This document shows positions 1 to 5,775 of a stretch of DNA of 8,741 nucleotides, one piece after another. The stretch covers positions 1 to 8,741 of the forward strand of contig JAJTHJ010000267.1 of assembly GCA_021298875.1 (NCBI GenBank), given 5' to 3'. The DNA is from Burkholderiales bacterium. Lineage in GTDB: Bacteria; Pseudomonadota; Gammaproteobacteria; Burkholderiales; Burkholderiaceae_F. The position numbers were made by a program, and so were the translations under genes. The stretch's first letter is position 1. The number at the start of each line of letters is the position of its first letter. The notes beneath the pieces were generated by a model. The model made no database searches, was not told where the DNA came from, and was given only the letters and a program-made list of their open reading frames with translations.

Positions 1-194
1 CGACGGCGACCGTGCATAACGTGGTTGAGGAAATCCTCATCACCCGCGGCCGCGAACAGCAACTGGTACAGGTGCTGGCCACCAACGTCTACGTCAAGAC
101 CCCCGGCGGCTGGAAGATGGTGCTGCACCACGCCAGCGGCGCGCCCGAAGGCCAGGCGTCGCAGGTGGAAGTGCCGATCGGCACGCTGCATTGA
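1..194 (+). CDS. NTF2/SnoaL-like protein, C-terminal part (5' end outside window)
   Basis: Only the last 64 codons are visible, read from the first complete codon at position 3 to the TGA at 192-194. The frame is open to the left edge, so the real start lies upstream. The visible peptide alternates short beta-strand-like stretches (TVHNVVEEILI, QLVQVLATNVYVKT, GWKMVLHHAS). The ending 'GGWKMVLHHAS' followed by a short Pro/Gly/Ala tail is typical of small DUF4440/SnoaL-like members of the NTF2 fold, whose last strands close the cone-shaped barrel. Such proteins are about 120-150 residues long, so roughly half is probably missing. NTF2-fold proteins range from enzymes to ligand-binding or stress proteins, and no catalytic residues can be judged from this fragment. 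The gene is followed by the inverted repeat at 234-328. Family assignment is by recognition of the ending; function is unknown. Confidence 0.75.
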   Translation, partial: TATVHNVVEEILITRGREQQLVQVLATNVYVKTPGGWKMVLHHASGAPEGQASQVEVPIGTLH

Positions 195-233
195 TTGCTG
201 CCGGCATGGCGATCGAGCGCGGGTTGCCGCGGT

Positions 234-328
234 CTTCCCTCACCCGGCCGCTGCGCGGCCACCCTCTCCCGGAGGGAGAGGGTTCTAAAGCCCCTCTCCC
301 TCCGGGAGAGGGGTTGGGGTGAGGGAAG
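234..328. repeat. Nested inverted repeat, REP/BIME-like intergenic element
   Basis: Three nested palindromes can be read directly. A 12-bp outer stem pairs 234-245 (CTTCCCTCACCC) with 317-328 (GGGTGAGGGAAG). Inside it a 5-bp hairpin pairs 246-250 (GGCCG) with 256-260 (CGGCC). A perfect 21-bp stem pairs 262-282 with 292-312 around a 9-nt loop. Each 21-bp arm is also self-complementary (CCCTCTCCC, 3 nt, GGGAGAGGG), so it can fold as two separate hairpins or one long one. The element lies between the NTF2-like gene and the hydrolase gene. There is no T-run after it, so it is not a classical intrinsic terminator. Its spurious translations (PHPNPSPGGRG-type peptides) are familiar from many high-GC proteobacterial genomes, which suggests a multicopy family. 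Copy number cannot be seen from this window. Confidence 0.85.
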
Positions 329-362
329 GCCACCGCAGAAACGTGACACTGCTGCAATCGCC

Positions 363-1325
363 GTGTCCACCTACCAACCGCCGCTGTGGCTGCCCGGCGG
401 CCATGCGCAGACGATCGCCGCGGCCAAGCTGGCACGGCGCCCGCATCTGGACTGTCGCCGCGAGCGCTGGGATACGCCGGACGGCGACTTCATCGACGTG
501 GACTTCGCCTTACCGGAGCCGCCCGCCGCGGACGCGCCAATCCTCGTGCTGTTCCACGGACTGGAGGGCAGTTCGGGCAGCCACTACTCTCTGACGACGA
601 TGCGGCTTTTTGCCGACCGCGGCTGGCGCGCGCTGGTGCCGCATTTTCGCGGCTGCGGCGGCGAGCCGAACCGGCTGCCGCGCGCCTACCACTCCGGCGA
701 CTCCGACGAAGGTGACTGGATCCTGCGCCGCGTGGCCGCGCGCTGGCCGCAGGCGCGGTTGCACGCCGCCGGTGTTTCGCTCGGCGGCAACGTGCTGGCC
801 AAGTGGCTGGGCGAGCGGCAGCAAAGTGCGCAGTTCGTCGCCGCGGCGGCATCGATCTGCTCGCCGCTCGATCTGGCCGCCGGCGGCGCGGCGCTGTCGC
901 GCGGTTTCAACCTGCTCTACACCAAGATGTTCCTCGCCACGCTCAAGCCCAAGACGCTGGCGAAGATCGCGCAGTTCGGGCCGTTTGCCGACGCCCAGCT
1001 CATCCGCGCCGCGCGCGACCTGTACGACTACGACAACGCATACACCGCGCCGGTACACGGCTTTCGCAACACCGACGACTACTGGGCGCGCGCCTCCGGC
1101 AAGCCCTGGCTGGCAGCGGTGACGGTGCCGCATCTCGTGATGAATGCCCTGAACGACCCGTTCGTGCCGGCCGCGAGCTTGCCGCGCGCAGCCGACGTGT
1201 CGCGCCACGTCGTGCTGGAGCAGCCGGAGCAAGGCGGCCACGTCGGTTTTCCGCACGGCGCACCGCCGCCGCGCGTGGACTACCTCGCGCAGCGGCTGTT
1301 CGACTGGTTCACGCGCGGGCAGTGA
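363..1325 (+). CDS. YheT-family alpha/beta-fold hydrolase
   Basis: A predicted serine hydrolase of the YheT/ABHD1-3-like branch, 320 residues, which fits the usual 320-340. The N-terminal 'PPLWLPGGHAQTI' (6-18) is the YheT hallmark. It is followed by the oxyanion-region 'LFHGLEGSSGSHYS' (63-76), 'HFRGCGG' (94-100), and the nucleophile elbow GVSLGG with Ser139. The acid is probably Asp265 (NALNDPFVP) and the catalytic His is His293 (QGGHVGF). No signal peptide is apparent; a cytoplasmic esterase/lipase activity is likely but the substrate is unknown. I chose GTG at 363 because the conserved N-terminus begins directly there. The frame is open back to a TTG at 195, but that stretch reads through the inverted repeat and gives repeat-type peptide. 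No good ribosome-binding site is visible before 363, so the exact start is uncertain. The last 17 bp overlap the 3' end of trxC on the other strand. Confidence 0.9.
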   Translation: MSTYQPPLWLPGGHAQTIAAAKLARRPHLDCRRERWDTPDGDFIDVDFALPEPPAADAPILVLFHGLEGSSGSHYSLTTMRLFADRGWRALVPHFRGCGGEPNRLPRAYHSGDSDEGDWILRRVAARWPQARLHAAGVSLGGNVLAKWLGERQQSAQFVAAAASICSPLDLAAGGAALSRGFNLLYTKMFLATLKPKTLAKIAQFGPFADAQLIRAARDLYDYDNAYTAPVHGFRNTDDYWARASGKPWLAAVTVPHLVMNALNDPFVPAASLPRAADVSRHVVLEQPEQGGHVGFPHGAPPPRVDYLAQRLFDWFTRGQ

Positions 1326-1740
1326 CAGCCTGCGTGAGCCAGGCATCGAACCGCCCCGCGGGCAGCGCGCCGCTGACCCGCGCCAGCACCTGCCCGCGGT
1401 GAAACACCGCCAGCGTCGGGATGCTGCGGATCGCCAGCTGCGCGGAAACCTGCGGATTGGCGTCCGTATCCACCTTGGCGAAGACCACGTCGTCGCGCCG
1501 CGCGGCAGCCTGCGCGAACACCGGTGCGAAACCGCGGCACGGCCCGCACCACTCGGCCCAGAAGTCCACCACCACCGGCTTGGTGCTGGCGGCGGTCAGC
1601 TCCGCGAAGTTCGATTCGTTCAAAGCGAGCGGCGCGCCGGCCAGCAGCGGTTTGCCGCAGCGGCCGCAGGTCGGCGCCTCGCCGATGCGCTCGGGCAGCA
1701 CGCGGTTGGTGGTGTGGCAGTGGGGGCAGGGCAGGTGCAT
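1309..1740 (-). CDS. trxC: Thioredoxin 2 (zinc-ribbon thioredoxin)
   Basis: A cytoplasmic thiol-disulfide oxidoreductase that reduces protein disulfides and is itself reduced by thioredoxin reductase. The 143-residue length matches TrxC. An N-terminal zinc ribbon has two CxxC pairs (Cys5/Cys8 in 'CPHC' and Cys25/Cys28 in 'CGRC'), which separates TrxC from TrxA. The thioredoxin fold follows from about residue 37, with the active site WCGPC (Cys65, Cys68) in 'VVVDFWAEWCGPCRGF' and the cis-proline Pro108 in 'RSIPTL'. The start is ATG at 1738-1740, preceded on the minus strand by a GAGG ribosome-binding site about 5 nt upstream (1746-1749). The gene is transcribed toward the YheT-type hydrolase gene and overlaps it by 17 bp. 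In E. coli trxC belongs to the OxyR regulon. OxyR is encoded 4 kb away here, but I do not see a proper OxyR site in the 120-bp spacer upstream. Confidence 0.96.
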   Translation of the reverse strand: MHLPCPHCHTTNRVLPERIGEAPTCGRCGKPLLAGAPLALNESNFAELTAASTKPVVVDFWAEWCGPCRGFAPVFAQAAARRDDVVFAKVDTDANPQVSAQLAIRSIPTLAVFHRGQVLARVSGALPAGRFDAWLTQAVTARA

Positions 1741-1804
1741 GGTGGCCTCGTCAATCCGGTTTGCTGCTCAGGGTCGGGGCGCGGGGCGCACAAATCAAGC
1801 GCCG

Positions 1805-1820
1805 CGTGAAGTGCATCACG
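1805..1820. promoter_or_regulatory. CRP/FNR-family-like palindrome in the trxC/ridA divergent spacer
   Basis: The spacer between the divergent trxC and ridA-like genes contains CGTGA-N6-TCACG, with perfect 5-bp arms. GTGA-N6-TCAC is the core of the CRP/Vfr/Clp operator consensus. The outer flanking bases do not match the longer TGTGA...TCACA form. The centre at about 1812.5 lies some 48 bp before the ridA-like ATG and 72 bp before the trxC ATG, so it could serve either gene. No convincing -10/-35 pair could be placed beside it. A 10-base match may arise by chance, so this is a candidate only. Confidence 0.35.
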
Positions 1821-1848
1821 GCTCGCTAGACTGGCTTCTATTTTGTCC

Positions 1849-1854
1849 GAGGAG
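1849..1854 (+). promoter_or_regulatory. Ribosome-binding site deciding the ridA start
   Basis: GAGGAG lies 6 nt before the ATG at 1861 and fixes that start. An in-frame TTG at 1843 would put the Shine-Dalgarno inside the coding region and add six residues (MSEERS) that are absent from RidA-family proteins. Confidence 0.8.
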
Positions 1855-1860
1855 CGCAGC

Positions 1861-2250
1861 ATGAACAAAGAAATCGTTGCCACCACCCATGCGCCGCAGG
1901 CGATCGGGCCGTATTCGCAGGCGGTCAAGACCGGGCTGATGGTGTTCACCTCCGGCCAGATCGGGCTCGACCCGGCGACCGGCGAACTGGTCGGCCCGGA
2001 CTTCGAGGCACAGGTGCGGCAAAGCTTCAAGAACCTTGCGGCGGTGGCGCAGGGCGCGGGCGGCTCGCTCGCCGACGCGGTCAAGTTCACGCTGTTCCTG
2101 ACCGACCTCGCGCAGTTTGCCAAGGTCAACGCGATCATGGGCGAGGTGGTGCCGCAGCCTTACCCGGCGCGCTCCACCGTCGGCGTGGCGAGCCTGCCGA
2201 ACGGGGCGTTGTTCGAGGTGGAGGCGGTTTTGGTGATCGGTGGTCGGTGA
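1861..2250 (+). CDS. ridA: RidA/YjgF family reactive enamine/imine deaminase
   Basis: A small cytoplasmic enzyme that hydrolyses reactive enamines/imines such as 2-aminoacrylate, released by PLP enzymes, to ketoacids and ammonia. The family forms homotrimers with active sites at subunit interfaces. The 129 residues match the family. The signatures are 'APQAIGPYSQAV' (11-22), 'VFTSGQIGLDPATGEL' (28-43), and the C-terminal block 'YPARSTVGVASLP' (101-113). Arg104 there corresponds to the carboxylate-binding Arg of active RidA, and the block ends with Glu119 and Glu121 in 'FEVEAV'. This argues for true deaminase activity rather than a divergent YjgF paralogue. The last codons (VIGGR) and the stop are written by the tandem heptamer array that begins at 2233, so the extreme C-terminus is repeat-derived. 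RecG follows in the same direction about 50 bp later and may be co-transcribed. Confidence 0.93.
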   Translation: MNKEIVATTHAPQAIGPYSQAVKTGLMVFTSGQIGLDPATGELVGPDFEAQVRQSFKNLAAVAQGAGGSLADAVKFTLFLTDLAQFAKVNAIMGEVVPQPYPARSTVGVASLPNGALFEVEAVLVIGGR

Positions 2251-2288
2251 TCGGTGATCGGTCATCCGTCTTCCGTGATCCGTGATCC
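2233..2288. repeat. Tandem array of eight 7-bp units
   Basis: Eight consecutive heptamers fill 56 bp with no interruption: GTGATCG, GTGGTCG, GTGATCG, GTGATCG, GTCATCC, GTCTTCC, GTGATCC, GTGATCC. The first half favours a final G and the second half a final C, with the most diverged units in the middle. The array covers the last five sense codons and the TGA of the ridA-like gene and ends about 14 bp before the likely recG start. Because 7 is not a multiple of 3, consensus units read as V-I-G-D-R-stop, so the array carries its own stop. Five of the units contain GATC. A polymerase-slippage or repeat-expansion origin is likely. Confidence 0.92.
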
Positions 2289-2302
2289 GGGCTGGGGTGA
2301 CT

Positions 2303-4348
2303 GTGTCCGAGCAGGTGAAGGACAAAGCCTCGGGCTGGAGTGCCCGGCTCGCCAAGCTCGGCTTGCGCAGCGACTGGGACTATCTTCTGCATCTGCCGCT
2401 GCGCTACGAAGACGAAACGCAACTGACACCGATCACTCGCCTTCGACCCGGCGTCGACGCGCAGGTGGAAGGCGAGGTCATTGCGTGCGAAGTCACCCGC
2501 CGCGGCCGGCCGCAACTCGTGGCGCGGTTGGCCGATGCCAGCGGCGAGTTGACGCTGCGCTTCATCCACTTCTACCCGTCGCAGCAAAAACAGTTGCACC
2601 CCGGGCGGCGGCTGCGCGCCTATGGACAGGTGCGCGGCGGCTTGCTCGGCGTGGAGATGATCCACCCGCGCGTGCATCCGGTCGAAGCCGGCGAAGCGCT
2701 GCCCCAACAACTGACGCCGATCTACCCGACCACTGCCGGCATCCCGCAGGCCTGGCTGCGCAAGCGCATCGAGCGCGCGCTGCGCGACGTGCGCATCACG
2801 GACACGCTGCCGCCGGAAGTCTGTGCGCGGTGGAAGCTGCCGCCGCTCGACGCCGCACTGCATGGGCTGCACCATCCGCCGCCCGACGCGGATGCGGCGG
2901 CGCTTTCCGAGCACCGCCACCCGCTGTGGACGCGGATCAAGTTCGACGAACTGCTGGCGCAGCAGCTGTCGCTGCGCGAAGCGCGCCGCGCCCGCGCGCA
3001 GCAGACCGCGCTGCCGCTCCCGGCGCAGCATGCGGGTCTGTCGGCGCGGCTGCTGGCGGCGCTGCCGTTCAAGCTCACCGGCGCGCAGCGCCGCGTCTGG
3101 AGCGAGATCGAGGCCGACCTCGCGGCGGCGCAGCCGATGCACCGGCTGCTGCAAGGCGACGTGGGCAGCGGCAAGACGGTGGTCGCAGCACTTGCCGCCG
3201 CGCGGGCGATCGAATGCGGTTATCAAGCCGCGCTGATGGCGCCGACCGAAATCCTCGCCGAGCAGCACTTCCGCCGCGTGGCGCAGTGGCTGGAGCCGCT
3301 CGGCGTGCAGGTGGCGTGGTTGGCGGGGAAGCTCAAGCCCAAGGACAAGCGCGCGGCGGTGGCCGCGCTGGCGGAAGGCAGCGCGCAGCTCGCCGTCGGC
3401 ACCCACGCGCTGATCCAGGAGGGCGTGGCGCTGCCGCGGCTTGCGCTGGCCATCGTCGATGAGCAGCATCGCTTCGGTGTGCTGCAACGGCTGCGGCTGC
3501 GCGAGGGCGGTGGCGACGGGGCGGCCGCGCCGCATCTGCTGATGCTCTCGGCGACGCCGATCCCGCGCACGCTGGCGATGACGTATCTAGCCGATCTCGA
3601 TGTCTCGGTGATCGACGAACTGCCGCCCGGGCGCCGGCCGGTGAGGACCAAGCTGATCGCCAACGCCCGCCGCGAGGAAGTCTTGGCCCGAGTTCGTGCC
3701 GACGTGGCGCGCGGCCGGCAGTGCTACTGGGTCTGCCCACTGGTCGAGGAGTCCGACGAGGTCGAAGCCACCGCCGCCACGCAGATGTTCGAGGGCACCC
3801 GTGCCGCGCTGCCCGAATTGCGCGTGGGCCTGCTGCACGGCCAGTTGCCGCCGGCGGAGAAGACCGCGACGATGCAGCGCTTTGCCGCGGGCGAGATCGA
3901 CGTACTGGTGGCCACCACAGTGATCGAAGTGGGCGTGGACGTGCCCAACGCCACGCTGATGGTGATCGAGCACGCCGAGCGCTTTGGTCTGGCGCAGTTG
4001 CACCAGTTGCGCGGTCGGGTCGGGCGCGGCGCCGAGCAGAGCGTGTGCGTGCTGCTGTACGAGGCGCCGCTGTCGGAGGCCGCACGCGAGCGGCTGCGCG
4101 CGATCTACGAGACCACCGACGGCTTCGAGATCGCCCGCCGCGACCTGCAACTGCGCGGGCCGGGCGAGTTCCTCGGCCAGCGGCAGGCCGGGGCGCCCCT
4201 GCTGCGCTTTGCCGACCTGGAACTGGATGCTGCCTGGGCCGAAGCGGCGCGTACCGCCGCCGTAGAACTCGCCGAGCATCACCCCGCAGCCGCAAGGGCG
4301 CACGTGGGCCGCTGGCTCGGGGCGCGGGGGGCGCTGCTGGCGGTGTGA
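2303..4348 (+). CDS. recG: ATP-dependent DNA helicase RecG
   Basis: A double-strand DNA translocase that reverses stalled replication forks and processes branched intermediates; it acts as a monomer on chromosomal DNA. From GTG 2303 the protein is 681 residues (E. coli RecG: 693). In order there are an N-terminal segment with 'LLHLPLRYED', an OB-fold wedge domain that grips the junction, then the SF2 motor. The motor shows Walker A GDVGSGKT (285-292), DEQHRFG (from 386), SATP (416-419), 'VATTVIEVGVDVPNA', and motif VI QLRGRVGRG (568-576). The C-terminal 'FEIARRDLQLRGPGEFLGQRQ' is the RecG-specific region. All motor residues look intact. The start is ambiguous: GTG 2282 lies inside the heptamer array and GTG 2297 has no better signal. 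I prefer 2303, which has GGGG a few bases upstream. The stop is 17 bp from the stop of the convergent secreted-protein gene, with no hairpin terminator in the gap. Confidence 0.96.
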   Translation: MSEQVKDKASGWSARLAKLGLRSDWDYLLHLPLRYEDETQLTPITRLRPGVDAQVEGEVIACEVTRRGRPQLVARLADASGELTLRFIHFYPSQQKQLHPGRRLRAYGQVRGGLLGVEMIHPRVHPVEAGEALPQQLTPIYPTTAGIPQAWLRKRIERALRDVRITDTLPPEVCARWKLPPLDAALHGLHHPPPDADAAALSEHRHPLWTRIKFDELLAQQLSLREARRARAQQTALPLPAQHAGLSARLLAALPFKLTGAQRRVWSEIEADLAAAQPMHRLLQGDVGSGKTVVAALAAARAIECGYQAALMAPTEILAEQHFRRVAQWLEPLGVQVAWLAGKLKPKDKRAAVAALAEGSAQLAVGTHALIQEGVALPRLALAIVDEQHRFGVLQRLRLREGGGDGAAAPHLLMLSATPIPRTLAMTYLADLDVSVIDELPPGRRPVRTKLIANARREEVLARVRADVARGRQCYWVCPLVEESDEVEATAATQMFEGTRAALPELRVGLLHGQLPPAEKTATMQRFAAGEIDVLVATTVIEVGVDVPNATLMVIEHAERFGLAQLHQLRGRVGRGAEQSVCVLLYEAPLSEAARERLRAIYETTDGFEIARRDLQLRGPGEFLGQRQAGAPLLRFADLELDAAWAEAARTAAVELAEHHPAAARAHVGRWLGARGALLAV

Positions 4349-4365
4349 GGGCAGCTCCAGTTCGT

Positions 4366-4947
4366 TTAAATCGGTGTGGCGATCACCGTGATGGTGTCGG
4401 TGTAGGCCCGCGCCGGCAAAGATTCCGGCATCGGGCTGCCGAGCTCGATGTGCGCCTTCACGTTTCCGCTGCCACACGAGGCTGAGCTAGTTACTACGCT
4501 ATCCACGGGCACCGTGGCGGTTAAGGTGCTGCTGCCGGGACTGGCGAGGCCGATAACACTGGAAACAACAGCCTTGGTGACGACAAACTTGTACAACTGG
4601 AACTGATTATCCGTTGTGACAATGCGCCACGGGTGGGTGCTGCTTCCATTCGCGTTATTCGAAGTTGACACGCTCAGGCGCACCTGTCCACCGTACGTAT
4701 CGATCACGCAGAAGCTCATTGTTGCGCCGGGGTCGGTGGCGTTCGTCTCGGCGCGGGTTGAGTTGCTGAACGAGACATCGGTGACGTTCAATACTTGGAC
4801 CTGCCGCGGGGTCGCCGGGCCATTGCCCGTAATGCCGAAGGTGGCCTGCGACGAGGTCGTGGAAGGCAAGCCTTGAGTGGCGGCGTGGGCGGTGAATCCG
4901 ATAGCGAGCGCGAGCGCCAGCGCCGACAGCGTGCGAATCTCTTTCAT
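4366..4947 (-). CDS. Secreted pilin/spore-coat-U-like protein
   Basis: A 193-residue exported protein. The N-terminus is a clear Sec signal peptide: charged MKEIR, hydrophobic core 'LSALALALAIGFTA', likely cleavage after AHA (about residue 22). The mature part is rich in Ser, Thr, Val and Asn in alternating beta-strand patterns, with only two cysteines (Cys80, Cys158) that could form one disulfide. The ending 'ARAYTDTITVIATPI' resembles the final strand of spore coat protein U (SCPU) and archaic chaperone-usher pilins, which end in GxYxDTxTVTV-type strands. This is family-level resemblance, not proof. No chaperone or usher gene lies nearby. The ATG at 4945-4947 has an AGGAGAG ribosome-binding site (4953-4959). 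Base composition is unlike the neighbours: positions 4561-4620 are 45% GC by my count, against clearly GC-rich flanks, which suggests acquisition or relaxed constraint. It could also be an unrelated secreted beta-sandwich protein. Confidence 0.8.
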   Translation of the reverse strand: MKEIRTLSALALALAIGFTAHAATQGLPSTTSSQATFGITGNGPATPRQVQVLNVTDVSFSNSTRAETNATDPGATMSFCVIDTYGGQVRLSVSTSNNANGSSTHPWRIVTTDNQFQLYKFVVTKAVVSSVIGLASPGSSTLTATVPVDSVVTSSASCGSGNVKAHIELGSPMPESLPARAYTDTITVIATPI

Positions 4948-5298
4948 CTGAACTCTCCTGAAAGTGGGGGGACATCAATCAATCGATACCGCCGCAACAG
5001 TGGGGCGACCCGACCAGCACGGTCGCTCGCTGCCGACGGCAGCACCGTCCGAACCTGCCTGCTAATTCTCGCGATTCGGGTCGGGCGAAGCTAGTGACCA
5101 AAGTCAGCTTTTGGGCCAGATCGGCCGCTGGCCGGGCAGGATTCGCTGCACCTCCTCCCGCGTGCTGCGCCCGCACCCGGGCTGGACTACACGGGGCGCC
5201 GTCCCGGCTGGCGACGGCTGCGCGCTTCGCCGAACCGCCGCCTGATGCGCCGTTCTCAGCGCGACACCGGTGAAGTTCGACTGTGCTTGAATCCGCTT
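4948..5298. other. Gene-poor spacer between the divergent secreted-protein and GNAT genes
   Basis: About 350 bp in which I can support no gene. Reading frames here are short or are antisense shadows with no recognisable domain. It must hold the promoter of the minus-strand secreted-protein gene and probably that of the GNAT gene, but I could not place a convincing -35/-10 pair for either. Small GC hairpins are present: GCTGCC (5029-5034) with GGCAGC (5038-5043), and GCCGTC (5198-5203) with GACGGC (5213-5218). Both are short enough to be chance in GC-rich DNA. No attC-type or insertion-sequence ends were found. Confidence 0.5.
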
Positions 5299-5760
5299 AT
5301 GGCACCCACCGGATCGCGTCTCCCGATTGACATCGCGGCGCTTGCGGCTGCCGATCACGCAGAGTGGTTGCCGTTGGCTCGCGCGTACAGGGCCTTCGAC
5401 GGAGCCGCGCTGGTCGACGAGGACTGTCACCTTGCTTGGCAGCGCCGGTATGCGGGTGGGGCAACGCGCGGCTTGGGTGCGCGACGCGACAGTCGGCTGG
5501 TCGGGTTCGCGCACTTCGTCCTTCGCGCGAGTACATGGGGCAACGCCGTGTGCTATCGGCAAGACCTTTATGTTGATGCGTCGACGCGCGGCTGCGGGGC
5601 GGCGCGGGCGCTAATCGGAGCCGTTGCGGCGGATGCGCGCGCGTCCGTCGCCGCGAAGCGGTACTGGACGACCAAGCACGACAACGACGCAGCACGTCGA
5701 CTTTTTGCCCGACTGGCGCGTCACAGCGGGTTCGTCCGCTACGACTATTCGATAGCCTGA
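5299..5760 (+). CDS. GNAT family N-acetyltransferase
   Basis: A predicted acetyl-CoA-dependent N-acetyltransferase, 153 residues from ATG 5299, of usual GNAT length. The N-terminal 'IDIAALAAADHAEWLPLARAYRAF' (10-33) matches the first strand and helices of small GNATs whose early segment reads ADHxxWLPLxxxY. The core has 'LVGFAHFVLR' (67-76), 'YRQDLYVDASTRGCGAARALI' beginning at Tyr86, with the pyrophosphate-binding loop RGCGAA (97-102, fitting Q/RxxGxG/A), then 'RYWTTKHDNDAARRLF' (121-136), the usual C-terminal motif. The acceptor substrate cannot be told. An in-frame ATG at 5245 would add 18 residues that are not GNAT-like, and neither start has a clear ribosome-binding site, so 5299 is preferred on domain grounds. 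The stop is 15 bp before oxyR on the same strand, so the two may be co-transcribed. The gene lies with the secreted-protein gene in the patch between recG and oxyR. Confidence 0.87.
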   Translation: MAPTGSRLPIDIAALAAADHAEWLPLARAYRAFDGAALVDEDCHLAWQRRYAGGATRGLGARRDSRLVGFAHFVLRASTWGNAVCYRQDLYVDASTRGCGAARALIGAVAADARASVAAKRYWTTKHDNDAARRLFARLARHSGFVRYDYSIA

Positions 5761-5775
5761 GCCAGCCTCACCCCC

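Noticed and set aside
195..362. N-terminal extension of the hydrolase back to the TTG at 195
   Set aside because: The frame stays open, but the added residues are the translation of the inverted repeat and are not part of YheT proteins, which begin around 'YQPPLWLPGGHAQ'.
1826..1841. OxyR half-site (ATAG-N7-CTAT) upstream of trxC and the ridA-like gene
   Set aside because: The reverse strand reads ATAG-N8-CTAG: the spacing is one base too long and one arm is mismatched, so it does not support OxyR binding.
2135..3535. 466-codon minus-strand open frame opposite recG
   Set aside because: The plus strand carries every RecG helicase motif in order. The minus frame is rich in Arg, Gln and Leu with no motif and includes the reverse translation of the heptamer repeat.
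4948..5298. Integron attC site or insertion-sequence end beside the GNAT gene
   Set aside because: No GTTRRRY/RYYYAAC core pair, no terminal inverted repeats and no integrase or transposase fragment were seen.
5104..5562. Minus-strand reading frame of about 150 codons opposite the GNAT gene
   Set aside because: It is antisense to a recognisable GNAT domain, has no family motifs, and shows the Arg/Pro/Ala-rich composition of shadow frames in GC-rich DNA.
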